64,000 nucleotides of DNA from Christiangramia aestuarii (GTDB lineage: Bacteria > Bacteroidota > Bacteroidia > Flavobacteriales > Flavobacteriaceae): the NCBI RefSeq assembly GCF_009735585.1, contig NZ_VJVW01000001.1, positions 1 to 64,000 on the forward strand, read 5' to 3'. Shown here in pieces: positions 33,846 to 43,103 of the stretch. The notes beneath the pieces were generated by a model. It searched no databases. It was not told where the DNA came from and worked only from the letters and a program-made list of their open reading frames with translations. The position numbers and the translations under genes are program-made. How positions within the stretch are numbered: the first letter of the stretch is position 1; every line of letters begins with the position of its first letter.

Positions 33846-34610
33846 CTAACCGCCAAAAATTACAACTCCGGGAATCTTATACAGCTCCTCGCCTATTCGA
33901 ATGATGTACAGGTCTCCTTGTTTAGAGCTTTTCAATTCACCTGGATCGGCCTCACTCCGATCATAGCCTGCAGCTTCGCCATTCTCGAAAAAAATGATCC
34001 TTTTCCTGCCATCGGGTTTGCGAATGTGAACCTCTGACCCGAGATTGGCTTTTCGAATAACTCCAAAATCACAGTTTTCCTGCTGCCCATCCCTAGATAT
34101 CAGGCAGGGAACTTTTCCGGTGGCATTAAAATTCGTTCCGCCTACCAGCGCATCTTCGGGCAGATCGCCGTTAACAATTGAACCAACTTCGATCTCCAGC
34201 CTGAAATTAGCGGTCTCGTTGCGCCGGGCGGCACTTCGCATCAGGTAGACCCTTATGCGATAATCCCCCGACCTTTCCAGAACACCTTCAAAGCTATTTT
34301 CATTTATGGAGCCATTGAATATGGCCACATACTCCTCTTCCGGCTCCATGATATTGAAATAATTCGCCGTATTATCGGTGGTCAGGCTCACCTTCATCTC
34401 CTGACCCTTCTTCACATTCAACAGGTAATCTATGATCTCGTAGCCGGTAATATTTGCTTCGATGATCGCACTGCTTTCTCCCTTATCGAATGTTATTGTT
34501 CTGGTTTGAATATCCTGTGCATTCAGAACCGGGGAAATTATACTTAATGCAATCAGGCCGAGTGCAGCGAAATTTGAAAACCTGAAATTTGATTTAGCGG
34601 AAACCTTCAT
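33846..34610 (-). CDS. Secreted protein with PliG-like domain
   Basis: 254 residues. A signal peptide ends near SPVLNAQ. The mature start, ITFDKGESSAIIEANITGYE, then VKKGQEMKVSLTTDNTANYF and YRIRVYLMRSAARRNETANF, closely follows the periplasmic family that includes PliG, the inhibitor of g-type lysozyme (the YRIRVYLMRSAARRNE stretch is its most conserved part, from memory). The C-terminal ~110 residues (GRKRIIFFENGEAAGYDRSE) look like a second beta-rich domain. It may protect the wall from lysozymes or have another binding role. Single gene. Confidence 0.65.
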   Translation of the reverse strand: MKVSAKSNFRFSNFAALGLIALSIISPVLNAQDIQTRTITFDKGESSAIIEANITGYEIIDYLLNVKKGQEMKVSLTTDNTANYFNIMEPEEEYVAIFNGSINENSFEGVLERSGDYRIRVYLMRSAARRNETANFRLEIEVGSIVNGDLPEDALVGGTNFNATGKVPCLISRDGQQENCDFGVIRKANLGSEVHIRKPDGRKRIIFFENGEAAGYDRSEADPGELKSSKQGDLYIIRIGEELYKIPGVVIFGG

Positions 34611-34794
34611 AAGATCCTAGATTAAAAATTTGACCTGAATAAAAATAAGCATATTCGCTTATTGATCCTCAGACTTTTAAAAACCATGCGACTATCTTAT
34701 CACCTATATCTATTTCTGAAATATTCCTTCAGGAATGCCAATAGCACTTTAAATGGAAAAACTTTACCTTATATGCAGTTTAAACAGCATAGCT

Positions 34795-35202
34795 ATGTGC
34801 AGCATTTCAGATAAGATCAAATTTTGCAGTTGTGCCCGGGGTGAGAAAAGAAAATTGAAGAATTTCTGGGTACTGTATCGCTACCAGGGAGAAAAGCTGG
34901 AAACCTTTATGGGCGAACCCAAGGTTCCAACGAAATTCCTCGACCCCGATTTCTTCATGAATGCAGCGATTATTTCTGAAAGGCTGAACGAAGTGGATGC
35001 CTTTGATGTCCCTCTTAATTTCAGGGAAAAGGATAAACTTCTGGTCGAAATTAATTGCTGCGACCAGGAATACACCTATACCTTCGAATACATGAATGAA
35101 ACCTGGGAATCGGCTGAAGAAGATGTATTCGACATAATGAACCATTTTAAAAAAATAAACAAAGGTAGGCTGAAAGATGCCCTTAAACCAAATAAAGCAT
35201 GA
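34795..35202 (+). CDS. Small protein of unknown function, coupled to a DUF2200 gene
   Basis: 135 residues from the ATG at 34795 ([13 protein letters not shown]); an in-frame ATG at 34753 would add a hydrophobic leader-like stretch (MEKLYLICSLNSI) and cannot be excluded. The sequence has several cysteines (C2, C11, C13, and CC in [16 protein letters not shown]) but no metal motif that I recognise. It overlaps the following gene by 4 bp (ATGA), which implies translational coupling and a shared job. Confidence 0.6.
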   Translation: MCSISDKIKFCSCARGEKRKLKNFWVLYRYQGEKLETFMGEPKVPTKFLDPDFFMNAAIISERLNEVDAFDVPLNFREKDKLLVEINCCDQEYTYTFEYMNETWESAEEDVFDIMNHFKKINKGRLKDALKPNKA

Positions 35203-35549
35203 ACAATTCACGAGTATATAAAATGTCATTTGCCAGTGTATATCCGCATTATATAACCAAAGTCGAGAAAAAGGGACGTAGCAAGGAAGATGTAGATACC
35301 GTAATAAAGTGGCTTACCGGTTACTCCCAGCAGGGCCTGGAAAAAGAGATAGAGAACAAAACAGATTTCGAGAGCTTTTTCGCCAATGCTCCCCAAATGA
35401 ATCCCAATGCCTCTAAGATCACAGGTCTTATCTGCGGTTATAGGGTAGAAGATATCGAAGAAGAACTGATGCAAAAAATAAGATATATGGATAAACTCGT
35501 TGATGAGCTGGCCAGGGGTAAAAAGATGGAAAGTATTTTAAGAAAATAG
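35199..35549 (+). CDS. DUF2200 family protein
   Basis: 116 residues starting at the ATGA overlap ([19 protein letters not shown]). The DUF2200 core follows: [60 protein letters not shown] and [19 protein letters not shown]. The N-terminal R-V/I-F/Y-x-M-x-F-A-S-V-Y-P pattern of other members supports this start. Function unknown; the family is small, cytoplasmic and widespread. Confidence 0.88.
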   Translation: MNNSRVYKMSFASVYPHYITKVEKKGRSKEDVDTVIKWLTGYSQQGLEKEIENKTDFESFFANAPQMNPNASKITGLICGYRVEDIEEELMQKIRYMDKLVDELARGKKMESILRK

Positions 35550-35588
35550 TCAGGGAGAAGTTTTCCTGAAATTTTTATTTCTAAAGGA

Positions 35589-35963
35589 TCAATCTTTCAT
35601 CAGGCCTTCCACGCGTTGGGTAAGCTCATCCATTTCAAAAGGCTTGGCGATAAAATCGTTGGCACCGGCTTTTTTACATTTTACGCCGGCATTGTATAAG
35701 GCAGACATCATCAGGATAGGTACTTTTGCGATTGCGGGATCTTCATTTTTCCTGATCCTCTTGCAAACGTCTATCCCATTAACCCCAGAAATGAGCATGT
35801 CCAGGATCACCAGGTCTGCCTCCTTTTCGGATATAAGCTGCTCGGCCTCGTTAGGTTTTTCGGTCACGCTCACCTCATAACCCGAGAACTCCAGTACCAT
35901 CTGCATCATATGGCCTATCCCAGCGTCGTCGTCGATAACCAGTATTTTCAGTACTTCTGCCAT
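35589..35963 (-). CDS. Single-domain response regulator (CheY-like)
   Basis: 124 residues from the ATG at 35963; the frame extends upstream but lies inside the kinase gene. It has IDDD at the start of the receiver fold, the phospho-acceptor Asp in LVILDML (D55), the threonine/serine switch in LMMSALY and the IAKPF lysine. There is no output domain, so it must act through protein contacts or a phosphorelay. It begins one base after the histidine kinase stop, so the two are a coupled pair. Confidence 0.92.
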   Translation of the reverse strand: MAEVLKILVIDDDAGIGHMMQMVLEFSGYEVSVTEKPNEAEQLISEKEADLVILDMLISGVNGIDVCKRIRKNEDPAIAKVPILMMSALYNAGVKCKKAGANDFIAKPFEMDELTQRVEGLMKD

Positions 35964-35964
35964 G

Positions 35965-38595
35965 CTAATTACTTTGAAGGTGGTTGGAAGCCTCATCAAG
36001 ACTAAAGGTGAATATAGATCCTTTTCCTTTTTCGCTTTCCAGGCTGATCTTACCCTTGTGTCTTTTCATGATCTCGTTAGCCAGGTAAAGGCCAATTCCG
36101 AAGCCTGAATAAGTATCCTCGTTCTTAAAATCTATACGGTAGAACCTTTTAAAGATCTTCTTTTGATTCTCCTTATCTATACCCATACCCGAGTCGATCA
36201 CACTTACTGCCACCTTATTCTTGCCGCTTTTATGGATCCTCACCTTTATATCCTGGTTCTGCGGAGAATATTTAATGGCATTGGTCACCAGGTTGATAAG
36301 CACCTGGCCTATCCTGTCCCTGTCGGCATAAATTCTGGCCTGGTGATCTTCCTCGATCCTGATATTGTATTCAGAATTGGTATAACTAATATCCTGTATG
36401 GTTTCGGTAACCAGCTCGTTGATGCTGAAATTCTCTTTCTGAAGCACCAGTTTGTTCTTTTCGATACGGGAAAGGTCAAGCATTTCTGAAATGAGCCTGG
36501 TTAACCTTACCACCTGCTGGTCTATACGTTGCAGGGAGGTTTCCAATGGAATTCCAGATAATTCTCCATCCTTTTTCTTTTTAAGCAAATTAAGCAAAAG
36601 CTGTACGTATCCCTTGATAGAGGTGACGGGTGTTTTAAGCTCATGGCTCACCAGTTTCAGGAAGTCTTCTTTTCGCTTCTCCTCTGCCTTGATCTTCTGT
36701 ATCTCGGTGGCCATACAGATCCAGATCTGAATATTGCCATTATCGTCGAAAATGGCTTCAGCCCGGTTAAGGTGCCACCTGTATTTTCCTTTTTTATTCA
36801 GGAAGCGTACCTCCATTTCAAAATCTTTCCCGGTCTTAAGAGATTGTTGCCAGCTTTCCAGGAATTCTTCCTTTTCTGAAGGATGGATGAAATCCTCGAG
36901 ATTTTTGGTTTCAAAGTCTTTTTTAGAAAGCCCGGTGAATTCCAGCCATCCCTGGTTAAAGTAGATCAGCTTTCCACTGGCATCGATATTACAGACCTTC
37001 TCGGGCATAAGGTCGGCCATCTGCCTGTATTTGGATTCGCTGTCTTTTAGCTGTTCCTTAGACCGAACCATTTCAGAAACATCTATGGCCATATTCAGGA
37101 TGCCGTAGATCTCGCCGTTCTCGTTGCGCAGGGCCTTATAAGTGAAATTGAAATATCCCGTTTGTAATTTATTGTCTATCATCAGGTCTACCGGGTCTTC
37201 CTTACCCCAGTAGGTCTCCCCGGTCGCATACACACCTTGTAAAAGATCGTGGAAGGGCTGTCCCTCCAGCTCTGGAAGTGCTTCATGCAAGGTGGTCCCA
37301 ATGACCGATTTATCTTTCCCCCAAAGGTTGACCATGGCGTCGTTGGCCATGGCGATCCTCATCTCCTTTCCGGTATACAGGGCGGTAGCCACATCGGCCT
37401 CCTCGATAATAGATCTTATCCTGTGTTCCTTTTCGCTGATCAAACGCTCTTTCTGCTTCTCTTCGTTGATATCTATCACCATACCGATCATTCCCTCGTA
37501 CTTACCTTCTGCATTGAATTTGGGACTTCCGGTATCCAGCACCCAGCGATATTCTCCTTCCTTGTTTCTTAACCTGAAACTCTCATGAAATACCAGCCTT
37601 TCATTACTGGCTTTCTTGAATTCTCGCTTAACCCTATCCCGATCTTCTGGATGTACTGCCTCTAACCAGCCAAAATTTTTCACAACTCCGGCAGACTGTC
37701 CCGTGAATTCGAACCACTTTTGGTTAAGGTAATTGTTCAGGCCATCGGCGCCCGTGATCCAGATTATTGCCGGGACGGCATCTATAACATTTCTCAGGTC
37801 GTTCTCGCTTTGTTCAAGCCGACGTTTTGCGAGTACCTTTTCGGTAATGTCTATCGCGTGGACAAAAATTCCTTTTACCTCCTTATTGGAATCGAAAATA
37901 GGCTGGTAAACGAAATCCAGGAAAGAATTTTCAGATTGGTCGGTATCAGACTGCAGTTTTACCGGGATCTCGTTCCCAATAAACGCCTTTCCAGAATTAT
38001 ATACCCCATCGAGCATCTCGTAAAATCCCTGTCCCTCAAGTTCCGGCAAAGCTTCCCTAACCGGTTTACCCAGAATATCCCTTTGCCCTACTACATTAAA
38101 GTAGTTCTTGTTCACCTTTTCAAAAACATGCTCGGGTCCGCGTAGTACGCACATCATTGCCGGAGCCTGGGAAAAAATATCATTAAAATTTTCCAGGTTT
38201 TCGTCTTCATCTTTGGAGACTGCGGAAAAGGAAACCAGGATCAATTCCGGATCCTGGGTTTTACTGGCATTGACCTTAAATCTACCGAAAGACCTGTGTG
38301 TACTTTTTATACTTATTTCTGAATTTTCAATATTCTTATGTAGGCTTAGTTTCCCGGCTAACAGATCTTTCAGATCATTGAAAATTCCATCCCCATGATT
38401 AATTTCAGAGATCGCTTTTGCCTTATCCTGAAACTGGAAAGTATGTAAGAATTGTGCATTGGCCTCTATATAATTCAGCTCCCCGTCCAATACCAGGTAA
38501 GCTTCCTGTGCCGAGCTGGCGATCGCCCTGGCAAGGTCCTTTTTAGCGATTTGTTTGGGTAGTTTATTTTCTGAATTTTCAGAAGATCTAATCAT
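35965..38595 (-). CDS. Soluble sensor histidine kinase with five PAS domains
   Basis: 876 residues without a membrane helix. Five PAS-like units are visible by their N-terminal patterns (about residues 20-110, 140-255, 265-380, 390-505, 515-640), including FSQAPAMMCVLRGPEHVFEK, IDAVPAIIWITGADGLNNYL and MADLMPEKVCNIDASGKLIY. The second and fourth share a similar REALPELEGQ/HEALPELEGQ core and probably arose by duplication. Then come the HisKA H-box LVSHELKTPVTSIKGYVQ (His about 651) and the HATPase with NLVTNAIKYSP, DSGMGID and GFGIGLYLA. A cytoplasmic multi-PAS sensor for small molecules, redox or light is expected; the signal is unknown. Confidence 0.92.
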   Translation of the reverse strand: MIRSSENSENKLPKQIAKKDLARAIASSAQEAYLVLDGELNYIEANAQFLHTFQFQDKAKAISEINHGDGIFNDLKDLLAGKLSLHKNIENSEISIKSTHRSFGRFKVNASKTQDPELILVSFSAVSKDEDENLENFNDIFSQAPAMMCVLRGPEHVFEKVNKNYFNVVGQRDILGKPVREALPELEGQGFYEMLDGVYNSGKAFIGNEIPVKLQSDTDQSENSFLDFVYQPIFDSNKEVKGIFVHAIDITEKVLAKRRLEQSENDLRNVIDAVPAIIWITGADGLNNYLNQKWFEFTGQSAGVVKNFGWLEAVHPEDRDRVKREFKKASNERLVFHESFRLRNKEGEYRWVLDTGSPKFNAEGKYEGMIGMVIDINEEKQKERLISEKEHRIRSIIEEADVATALYTGKEMRIAMANDAMVNLWGKDKSVIGTTLHEALPELEGQPFHDLLQGVYATGETYWGKEDPVDLMIDNKLQTGYFNFTYKALRNENGEIYGILNMAIDVSEMVRSKEQLKDSESKYRQMADLMPEKVCNIDASGKLIYFNQGWLEFTGLSKKDFETKNLEDFIHPSEKEEFLESWQQSLKTGKDFEMEVRFLNKKGKYRWHLNRAEAIFDDNGNIQIWICMATEIQKIKAEEKRKEDFLKLVSHELKTPVTSIKGYVQLLLNLLKKKKDGELSGIPLETSLQRIDQQVVRLTRLISEMLDLSRIEKNKLVLQKENFSINELVTETIQDISYTNSEYNIRIEEDHQARIYADRDRIGQVLINLVTNAIKYSPQNQDIKVRIHKSGKNKVAVSVIDSGMGIDKENQKKIFKRFYRIDFKNEDTYSGFGIGLYLANEIMKRHKGKISLESEKGKGSIFTFSLDEASNHLQSN

Positions 38596-38996
38596 ATATT
38601 AAGGCTGGCAATTCTGTTAATAATAAAGGCTAAATGTAATCTATTTAATCGATAAATACCTTCCCAGAGCTTTAAATCCCGAAAAGGTAGAAATTCAATA
38701 TATGTAAAAGAAAATCAAATAATTAAGATCTGTACCATTGTTTGGGTAAAGATTAAGATTTGGAGGCATCAGGTTACTCCAAATTTCTAACCGGTATTTT
38801 ACAAATTCCCTAATTCAGATAAATCGATCTAAGTGCAGACCGAAGGAAAAACTCTGATAATAAAATGATTATTTACCTATTCCAAAAATGAATTGCAGTG
38901 CTCAGTTTAAAAAATCTGCCAAAGCTGCTGACCTTTCAATATTAACAGAATTCCCTGCTTGAAGTTAAATAAAAACTAAAGCCATGTACAAAACTG

Positions 38997-39010
38997 AATG
39001 AACGTTCATT
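38997..39010. promoter_or_regulatory. Operator-like palindrome upstream of the TetR gene
   Basis: AATGAACGTTCATT is a perfect 14-bp palindrome, of the same type as operators for TetR regulators that control oxidoreductases. It lies 6 bp upstream of the -7 element at 39017-39024, so binding would block RNA polymerase. Autorepression by the TetR encoded at 39041 is the likely role. Confidence 0.7.
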
Positions 39011-39016
39011 TTTATT

Positions 39017-39024
39017 TAAATTTG
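39017..39024 (+). promoter_or_regulatory. Flavobacterial -7 element
   Basis: TAAATTTG matches TAnnTTTG exactly, 16 bp before the TetR start codon. A clear -33 TTG is not seen at the normal distance; the region is taken up by the palindrome. Confidence 0.6.
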
Positions 39025-39040
39025 CGCCAGATTTCGAACT

Positions 39041-39625
39041 ATGGATAAAGTTTCAAAAAGCAAAAAGAAAAGGGAAGCCCTCGTGAAAGCTACCATAAAA
39101 CTGGTGAACAATAATGGTTTTCATGCTGCCCCCATGTCCAGGATCGCTAAAATGGCTGAAGTCTCTCCCGGCACGATCTACCTGTATTTTGAGAACAAGC
39201 AGGACCTGGTAGACCAGGTATATGTCGAGGTAAAAGCTGCCTTTAGTGAATATGCCTTTAAGGATTATTCCGAAGAAATGAGCGTGGAGAAAGGTTTCGA
39301 AAAGATCTGGAAAAATATAGCCGATTTTAAGCTCAATAAAGTGGAAGAGGCAATGTTCTTATCGCAATGCGACAATTCTCCTATTATCGATGAGAAGGGT
39401 CGACAGGAAGGTTTAAAACATTTACAGCCTTTGCTGGACCTTTGGGACCGGGGAATAAAAAATGGTAGCATTAAAGCGGTTTCTCCCTATTTGCTCTATG
39501 CCTTCAGTATCTATCCTATCGCATTTCTAATGAACATGCAGGAAAGGAATATTTACGAACTCAGCCAGCAGCATATTGAAGAAGCTTATGAAATGGCATG
39601 GAATTCTATTAAAAATCAAAAATGA
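39041..39625 (+). CDS. TetR family transcriptional regulator
   Basis: 194 residues. The N-terminal HTH shows ALVKATIKLVNNNGFHAAPM and SRIAKMAEVSPGTIYLYFEN, the TetR_N signature ending in the YxYF motif. The C-terminal ligand-binding part has no assignable ligand. It overlaps the next gene by 4 bp (ATGA). With the palindrome in front, it probably represses its own operon (reductase and DJ-1/PfpI protein) and responds to an electrophile or other substrate of the reductase; that part is inference. Confidence 0.93.
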   Translation: MDKVSKSKKKREALVKATIKLVNNNGFHAAPMSRIAKMAEVSPGTIYLYFENKQDLVDQVYVEVKAAFSEYAFKDYSEEMSVEKGFEKIWKNIADFKLNKVEEAMFLSQCDNSPIIDEKGRQEGLKHLQPLLDLWDRGIKNGSIKAVSPYLLYAFSIYPIAFLMNMQERNIYELSQQHIEEAYEMAWNSIKNQK

Positions 39626-40629
39626 AAGCTATGGATACAAGAGTAATCAAACTAAAGAACCGACCAAAGGGAAGACCCGAGATATCAGACTTTGAATTTG
39701 ATAAAACTGAAGTTTGCTCGTTACAGGACGGAGAACTTCTTTTAAAAACCCGCTATGTTTCGGTAGACCCATACCTAAGAGGACGAATGAGCGATGCTCC
39801 CTCGTATATTCCTCCATTTGAAGTAGGTAAGCCTATAGAATCAGGCATTATTGCTGAAGTTATAGAATCAAAGAATAAGGACTTCAGTAAAGGAGATTTC
39901 GTTTCCGGAACCCTGGACTGGAAAGAATCCCAGGTTGCGAAGGCAGACGGACTTCACAAAGTCGATCCTGAAAAAGCCCCGCTTTCGGCTTACCTGGGTA
40001 TCCTGGGGATGACCGGACTAACTGCCTACCTAGGACTCACCGAGATTGGAAAACCTAAAGAAGGAGAAACCCTGTTGGTTTCAGGTGCAGCTGGCGCCGT
40101 AGGAAGTGTGGTTGGCCAGATAGGAAAGATCCTTGGCCTTAGGGTCGTTGGCATCGCCGGTACCGATGAAAAGATCGAAATGCTTAAATCTGAATTTGGT
40201 TTCGACGCCGGGATCAACTATAAGACCACTGAAAATATGACCAAAGCTATTGCCGAGGCATGTCCAGACGGGGTAGACGTATATTTTGATAATGTAGGCG
40301 GGGAGATCTCTGAGGCTGCCCTGTTCAATATCAATAAATTCTCCCGTACAATAAACTGCGGAGCCATTTCGGTTTACAACAATACCGAGATCCCTAAAAG
40401 CATCAGCGTACAACCGTTCCTGGTGAAGAAGAGTTCACTTATGCAGGGATTCATCGTATTCGATTATGCCGATAAGCACCCGGAAGGAATCAGGCAATTG
40501 ACCCAGTGGCTAAACGAGGGTAAACTAAAATATACCGAAACCATAAGGGAAGGTTTTGATAATATTCCGAAGGCATTCCTTGAACTATTCGATGGAAAGA
40601 ATAAAGGTAAAATGATCGTAAAAATTTAA
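39622..40629 (+). CDS. NADP-dependent medium-chain oxidoreductase, CurA/leukotriene-B4-dehydrogenase type
   Basis: 335 residues without zinc-binding cysteines. The N-terminus has YVSVDPYLRGRMSDAPSYIP, the pattern of the double-bond reductase (PTGR/CurA) branch. The cofactor loop is SGAAGAVGSVVGQIGK, and GVDVYFDNVGGEISEAALF follows. Enzymes of this branch reduce the double bond of alpha,beta-unsaturated ketones or aldehydes with NADPH, so detoxification of reactive carbonyls is likely. It is coupled to the TetR gene by an ATGA overlap. Confidence 0.9.
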   Translation: MKAMDTRVIKLKNRPKGRPEISDFEFDKTEVCSLQDGELLLKTRYVSVDPYLRGRMSDAPSYIPPFEVGKPIESGIIAEVIESKNKDFSKGDFVSGTLDWKESQVAKADGLHKVDPEKAPLSAYLGILGMTGLTAYLGLTEIGKPKEGETLLVSGAAGAVGSVVGQIGKILGLRVVGIAGTDEKIEMLKSEFGFDAGINYKTTENMTKAIAEACPDGVDVYFDNVGGEISEAALFNINKFSRTINCGAISVYNNTEIPKSISVQPFLVKKSSLMQGFIVFDYADKHPEGIRQLTQWLNEGKLKYTETIREGFDNIPKAFLELFDGKNKGKMIVKI

Positions 40630-40642
40630 ACAATTAAGATAA

Positions 40643-41464
40643 ATGCACGAATTGAAAGATTCAATAAAAGAACTGTTCAGAAAAAAGACAATTCTAATGT
40701 TCGCCCTGGCTATTACAGCGCTTAACCTAAATGCACAGGAACATAACAAAGAAGAAATTAACAATAACCTTAAAACAAAAAATGACATGAAAGTATTATT
40801 CGTATTAACCTCCCATGACGAACTGGGAGACACAGGCAACAAGACCGGATTCTGGATAGAAGAATTCGCGGCACCTTATTACGATCTTATAGACAAAGGT
40901 GTGGAAGTTAGTGTGGCTACCCCAAAAGGTGGTAAAGCTCCCATAGATCCAAGCAGTGATACAGAGGATGCTCAAACCGAGGATACCAAACGTTTCAAAA
41001 AGGATGAAGCTGCACAAAAGGTGATCAATAACACTCATAAACTAAGTGATATGAAGGCGGAAGATTTCGATGCCGTATTCTATCCGGGAGGTCACGGACC
41101 GCTTTGGGACCTTGCCAACGATAAGACTTCCCAGAAGTTAATCGAAACTTTTAATTCACAGGACAAACCTATTGCGTTTGTTTGCCATGCCCCGGCAGCC
41201 CTTAAAGAAGTAAAGGCGGCAAATGGTGAGCCTTTGGTAAAAGGAAAGAAAGTGACCGGTTTCACCAATTCTGAAGAAGAAGCGGTACAATTAACAGAGG
41301 TGGTTCCTTTCCTTGTGGAAGATATGCTGAAAAAGAATGGAGGAATCTATTCCAAGGCAGATGACTGGAACGTACACGTGGTAAAGGATGGAAACCTTAT
41401 CACCGGACAGAATCCTGCATCTTCGAGCAAGGTTGCTGAAGAATTATACGAAGCCTTAAAATAA
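40643..41464 (+). CDS. DJ-1/PfpI (class I glutamine amidotransferase-like) protein with signal peptide
   Basis: 273 residues. Residues ~14-33 (KKTILMFALAITALNLNAQ) look like a signal peptide, which is unusual since most members are cytoplasmic. The DJ-1/PfpI domain starts at MKVLFVLTSHDEL and has AVFYPGGHGPLWDL and AFVCHAPAAL with the nucleophile-elbow cysteine (C181). The pattern is that of Hsp31/type 1 amidotransferase-domain proteins, which act as glyoxalases, chaperones or deglycases. It follows the reductase by 13 bp and is ended by a terminator, so it is the third gene of the TetR cassette. If the signal is used, it works in the periplasm. Confidence 0.88.
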   Translation: MHELKDSIKELFRKKTILMFALAITALNLNAQEHNKEEINNNLKTKNDMKVLFVLTSHDELGDTGNKTGFWIEEFAAPYYDLIDKGVEVSVATPKGGKAPIDPSSDTEDAQTEDTKRFKKDEAAQKVINNTHKLSDMKAEDFDAVFYPGGHGPLWDLANDKTSQKLIETFNSQDKPIAFVCHAPAALKEVKAANGEPLVKGKKVTGFTNSEEEAVQLTEVVPFLVEDMLKKNGGIYSKADDWNVHVVKDGNLITGQNPASSSKVAEELYEALK

Positions 41465-41483
41465 AATTTTAGATTATTCATAC

Positions 41484-41516
41484 AAGCCCGTATCTCAAGG
41501 ATACGGGCTTTTTTTA
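41484..41516 (+). terminator. Intrinsic terminator
   Basis: AAGCCCGTAT (41484-41493) pairs with ATACGGGCTT (41501-41510) around CTCAAGG, followed by TTTTTT. It ends the TetR cassette. Confidence 0.92.
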
Positions 41517-41654
41517 TTTAAAAATTCTGGTTTTTCAGCTGAATTGAAGTGCTTTTAGGATAAATGTTCAGATCATTATCATGCTAATTTTTTGAACAAT
41601 ATTCTCCATTCAACTCTTTTGACGACTGAAAATCATATCTTTAAACAAAAAGCT

Positions 41655-41828
41655 ATGTTCGGATTATTTAAAAAGAAATCGGAAGTTGAAAAACTGGAAA
41701 TAAAGTACAGGAATTTACTTGAAGAAGCTCATCGATTATCGACCAGTAATCGCAGTTTAAGCGATGAAAAAATGTACGAGGCCAATGAGGTCTTAAAGGA
41801 GATCGATAAGATCAAAGCATCCAAGTAA
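41655..41828 (+). CDS. Lacal_2735 family small protein
   Basis: 57 residues from ATG at 41655 (MFGLFKKKSEVEKLEIKYRN). A helical, highly charged protein with LLEEAHRLSTSNRSLSDEKM and EANEVLKEIDKIKA, as in the small Lacal_2735 family found mainly in Flavobacteriia. The frame is open further up to 41592 but the conserved MFGLFKKK start fits the family. Function unknown. Confidence 0.8.
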   Translation: MFGLFKKKSEVEKLEIKYRNLLEEAHRLSTSNRSLSDEKMYEANEVLKEIDKIKASK

Positions 41829-42091
41829 AGGAAAAAGTCTCCATCTAAATTAAATTTATACCTATGACCTAAGTTTTAAAAACCTGAGGCTATAGGCTTT
41901 TAATACCTTATTTTCATCTGGATTTAACTTCAACTTACCTGCTTGGCAGCATCAAAATTTAGGTTTTTACTCTAAGGGATTTAACAAAAACTCAACTATA
42001 AATTAAAATACTTTGGCCAACTTACTTAGATATAAACTAAAGTTGGAGAAAAGGGAACTTCCCTGATCTTCCAAATTAAAAATAGACACCA

Positions 42092-43075
42092 ATGAGAGCT
42101 CTTCAAATTATCCAGTATGGTGAACTAAAGGAAAGCCTGAAATTCGCCAAGCTTAAAAAACCAGAAATTTCAGCAAACGAAATTTTGATAGCTGTAAAAG
42201 CAGCTTCGCTTAATCCCATAGATTATAAAATTGTGGAAGGTAATTTGAAGCAGGTACTGGACCTGGATCTTCCGGTTACCCCCGGGTATGATGTAAGCGG
42301 AGAGGTAGTTGAAATAGGAGATTCGGTCAAAAAGTTCGAGGTTGGTGACCTTGTGTATGGCAGGGTACCCCAGGAATACATGGGAACCCTGGCTGAATTT
42401 GTAGCCGTAGACAGTGAAGTTATGGCTTCCAAACCAGACAGCATAAATTTCGAAAAGGCAGCCTCCCTACCCCTGGTTGGCCTAACTGCAATCCAAGCTC
42501 TTAAGAAAGTGGGATTAAAACAAAATGACCGGATCCTTATCCACGCTGGTTCCGGAGGTGTGGGGAGTTTTGCAATTCAGTATGCCAAAGCTAAGGGAGC
42601 CGTTGTCTACACAACCACAAGCGGGAAAAATGTGGAGTGGGTAAAAGCCCTGGGTGCCGATAGAGTTATAAATTATAAGGAAGAGAATTATATGGAGGTA
42701 GCCAAGAATCTGGATATAGTATTTGACACCCTGGGTGAGGATTATACCTTCGAAGCTTTTGAAGTTATCCAGGAAGGTGGAAAGGTTACCAGTATCGTTG
42801 GTCCACCAGATGAGGAAACTGCCAAGCAAATGGGAATGCAGGATTACCAATTACCGGAACAACTTCAAAAACTGATAGATAAAAAGTCTGCCTCTTATAA
42901 ATTTACCTGGATGCAACCCAGAGCAGATCAATTAGACCAGATTTCCGAAATGGTAGATGAAAGAAAAATTAGACCGGTCGTGGACCTTATCTATCCTTTT
43001 GATGATGCCATACAGGCTTTTGAATACCTGGCTACCGGCAGGGCCCAGGGAAAAGTGATCGTAAGGATAGATTGA
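42092..43075 (+). CDS. NADP-dependent medium-chain oxidoreductase (quinone-oxidoreductase type)
   Basis: 327 residues. The N-terminal GroES-like domain has NPIDYKIVEGNLKQVLDLDL and VTPGYDVSGEVVEIGDSVKK. The Rossmann part has HAGSGGVGSFAIQYAKAKGA, the AxGGVG loop of zinc-free quinone oxidoreductases. It ends AFEYLATGRAQGKVIVRID. Zeta-crystallin/QOR-like enzymes reduce quinones or enones using NADPH. It is not a close paralogue of the enzyme at 39622. It stands alone; an imperfect inverted repeat (CCAACTT 42017-42023 / AAGTTGG 42040-42046) precedes it. Confidence 0.9.
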   Translation: MRALQIIQYGELKESLKFAKLKKPEISANEILIAVKAASLNPIDYKIVEGNLKQVLDLDLPVTPGYDVSGEVVEIGDSVKKFEVGDLVYGRVPQEYMGTLAEFVAVDSEVMASKPDSINFEKAASLPLVGLTAIQALKKVGLKQNDRILIHAGSGGVGSFAIQYAKAKGAVVYTTTSGKNVEWVKALGADRVINYKEENYMEVAKNLDIVFDTLGEDYTFEAFEVIQEGGKVTSIVGPPDEETAKQMGMQDYQLPEQLQKLIDKKSASYKFTWMQPRADQLDQISEMVDERKIRPVVDLIYPFDDAIQAFEYLATGRAQGKVIVRID

Positions 43076-43103
43076 AGAGCATGGTCGGCTAACTAATACA
43101 GGC

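Larger units (their letters stand above)
38596..39040. other. Intergenic region, 445 bp, between divergent kinase and TetR genes
   Basis: AT-rich with no gene. It must hold the kinase promoter (minus) and holds the TetR operator and -7 element at its right end (38997-39024). Nothing else stands out. Confidence 0.45.
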
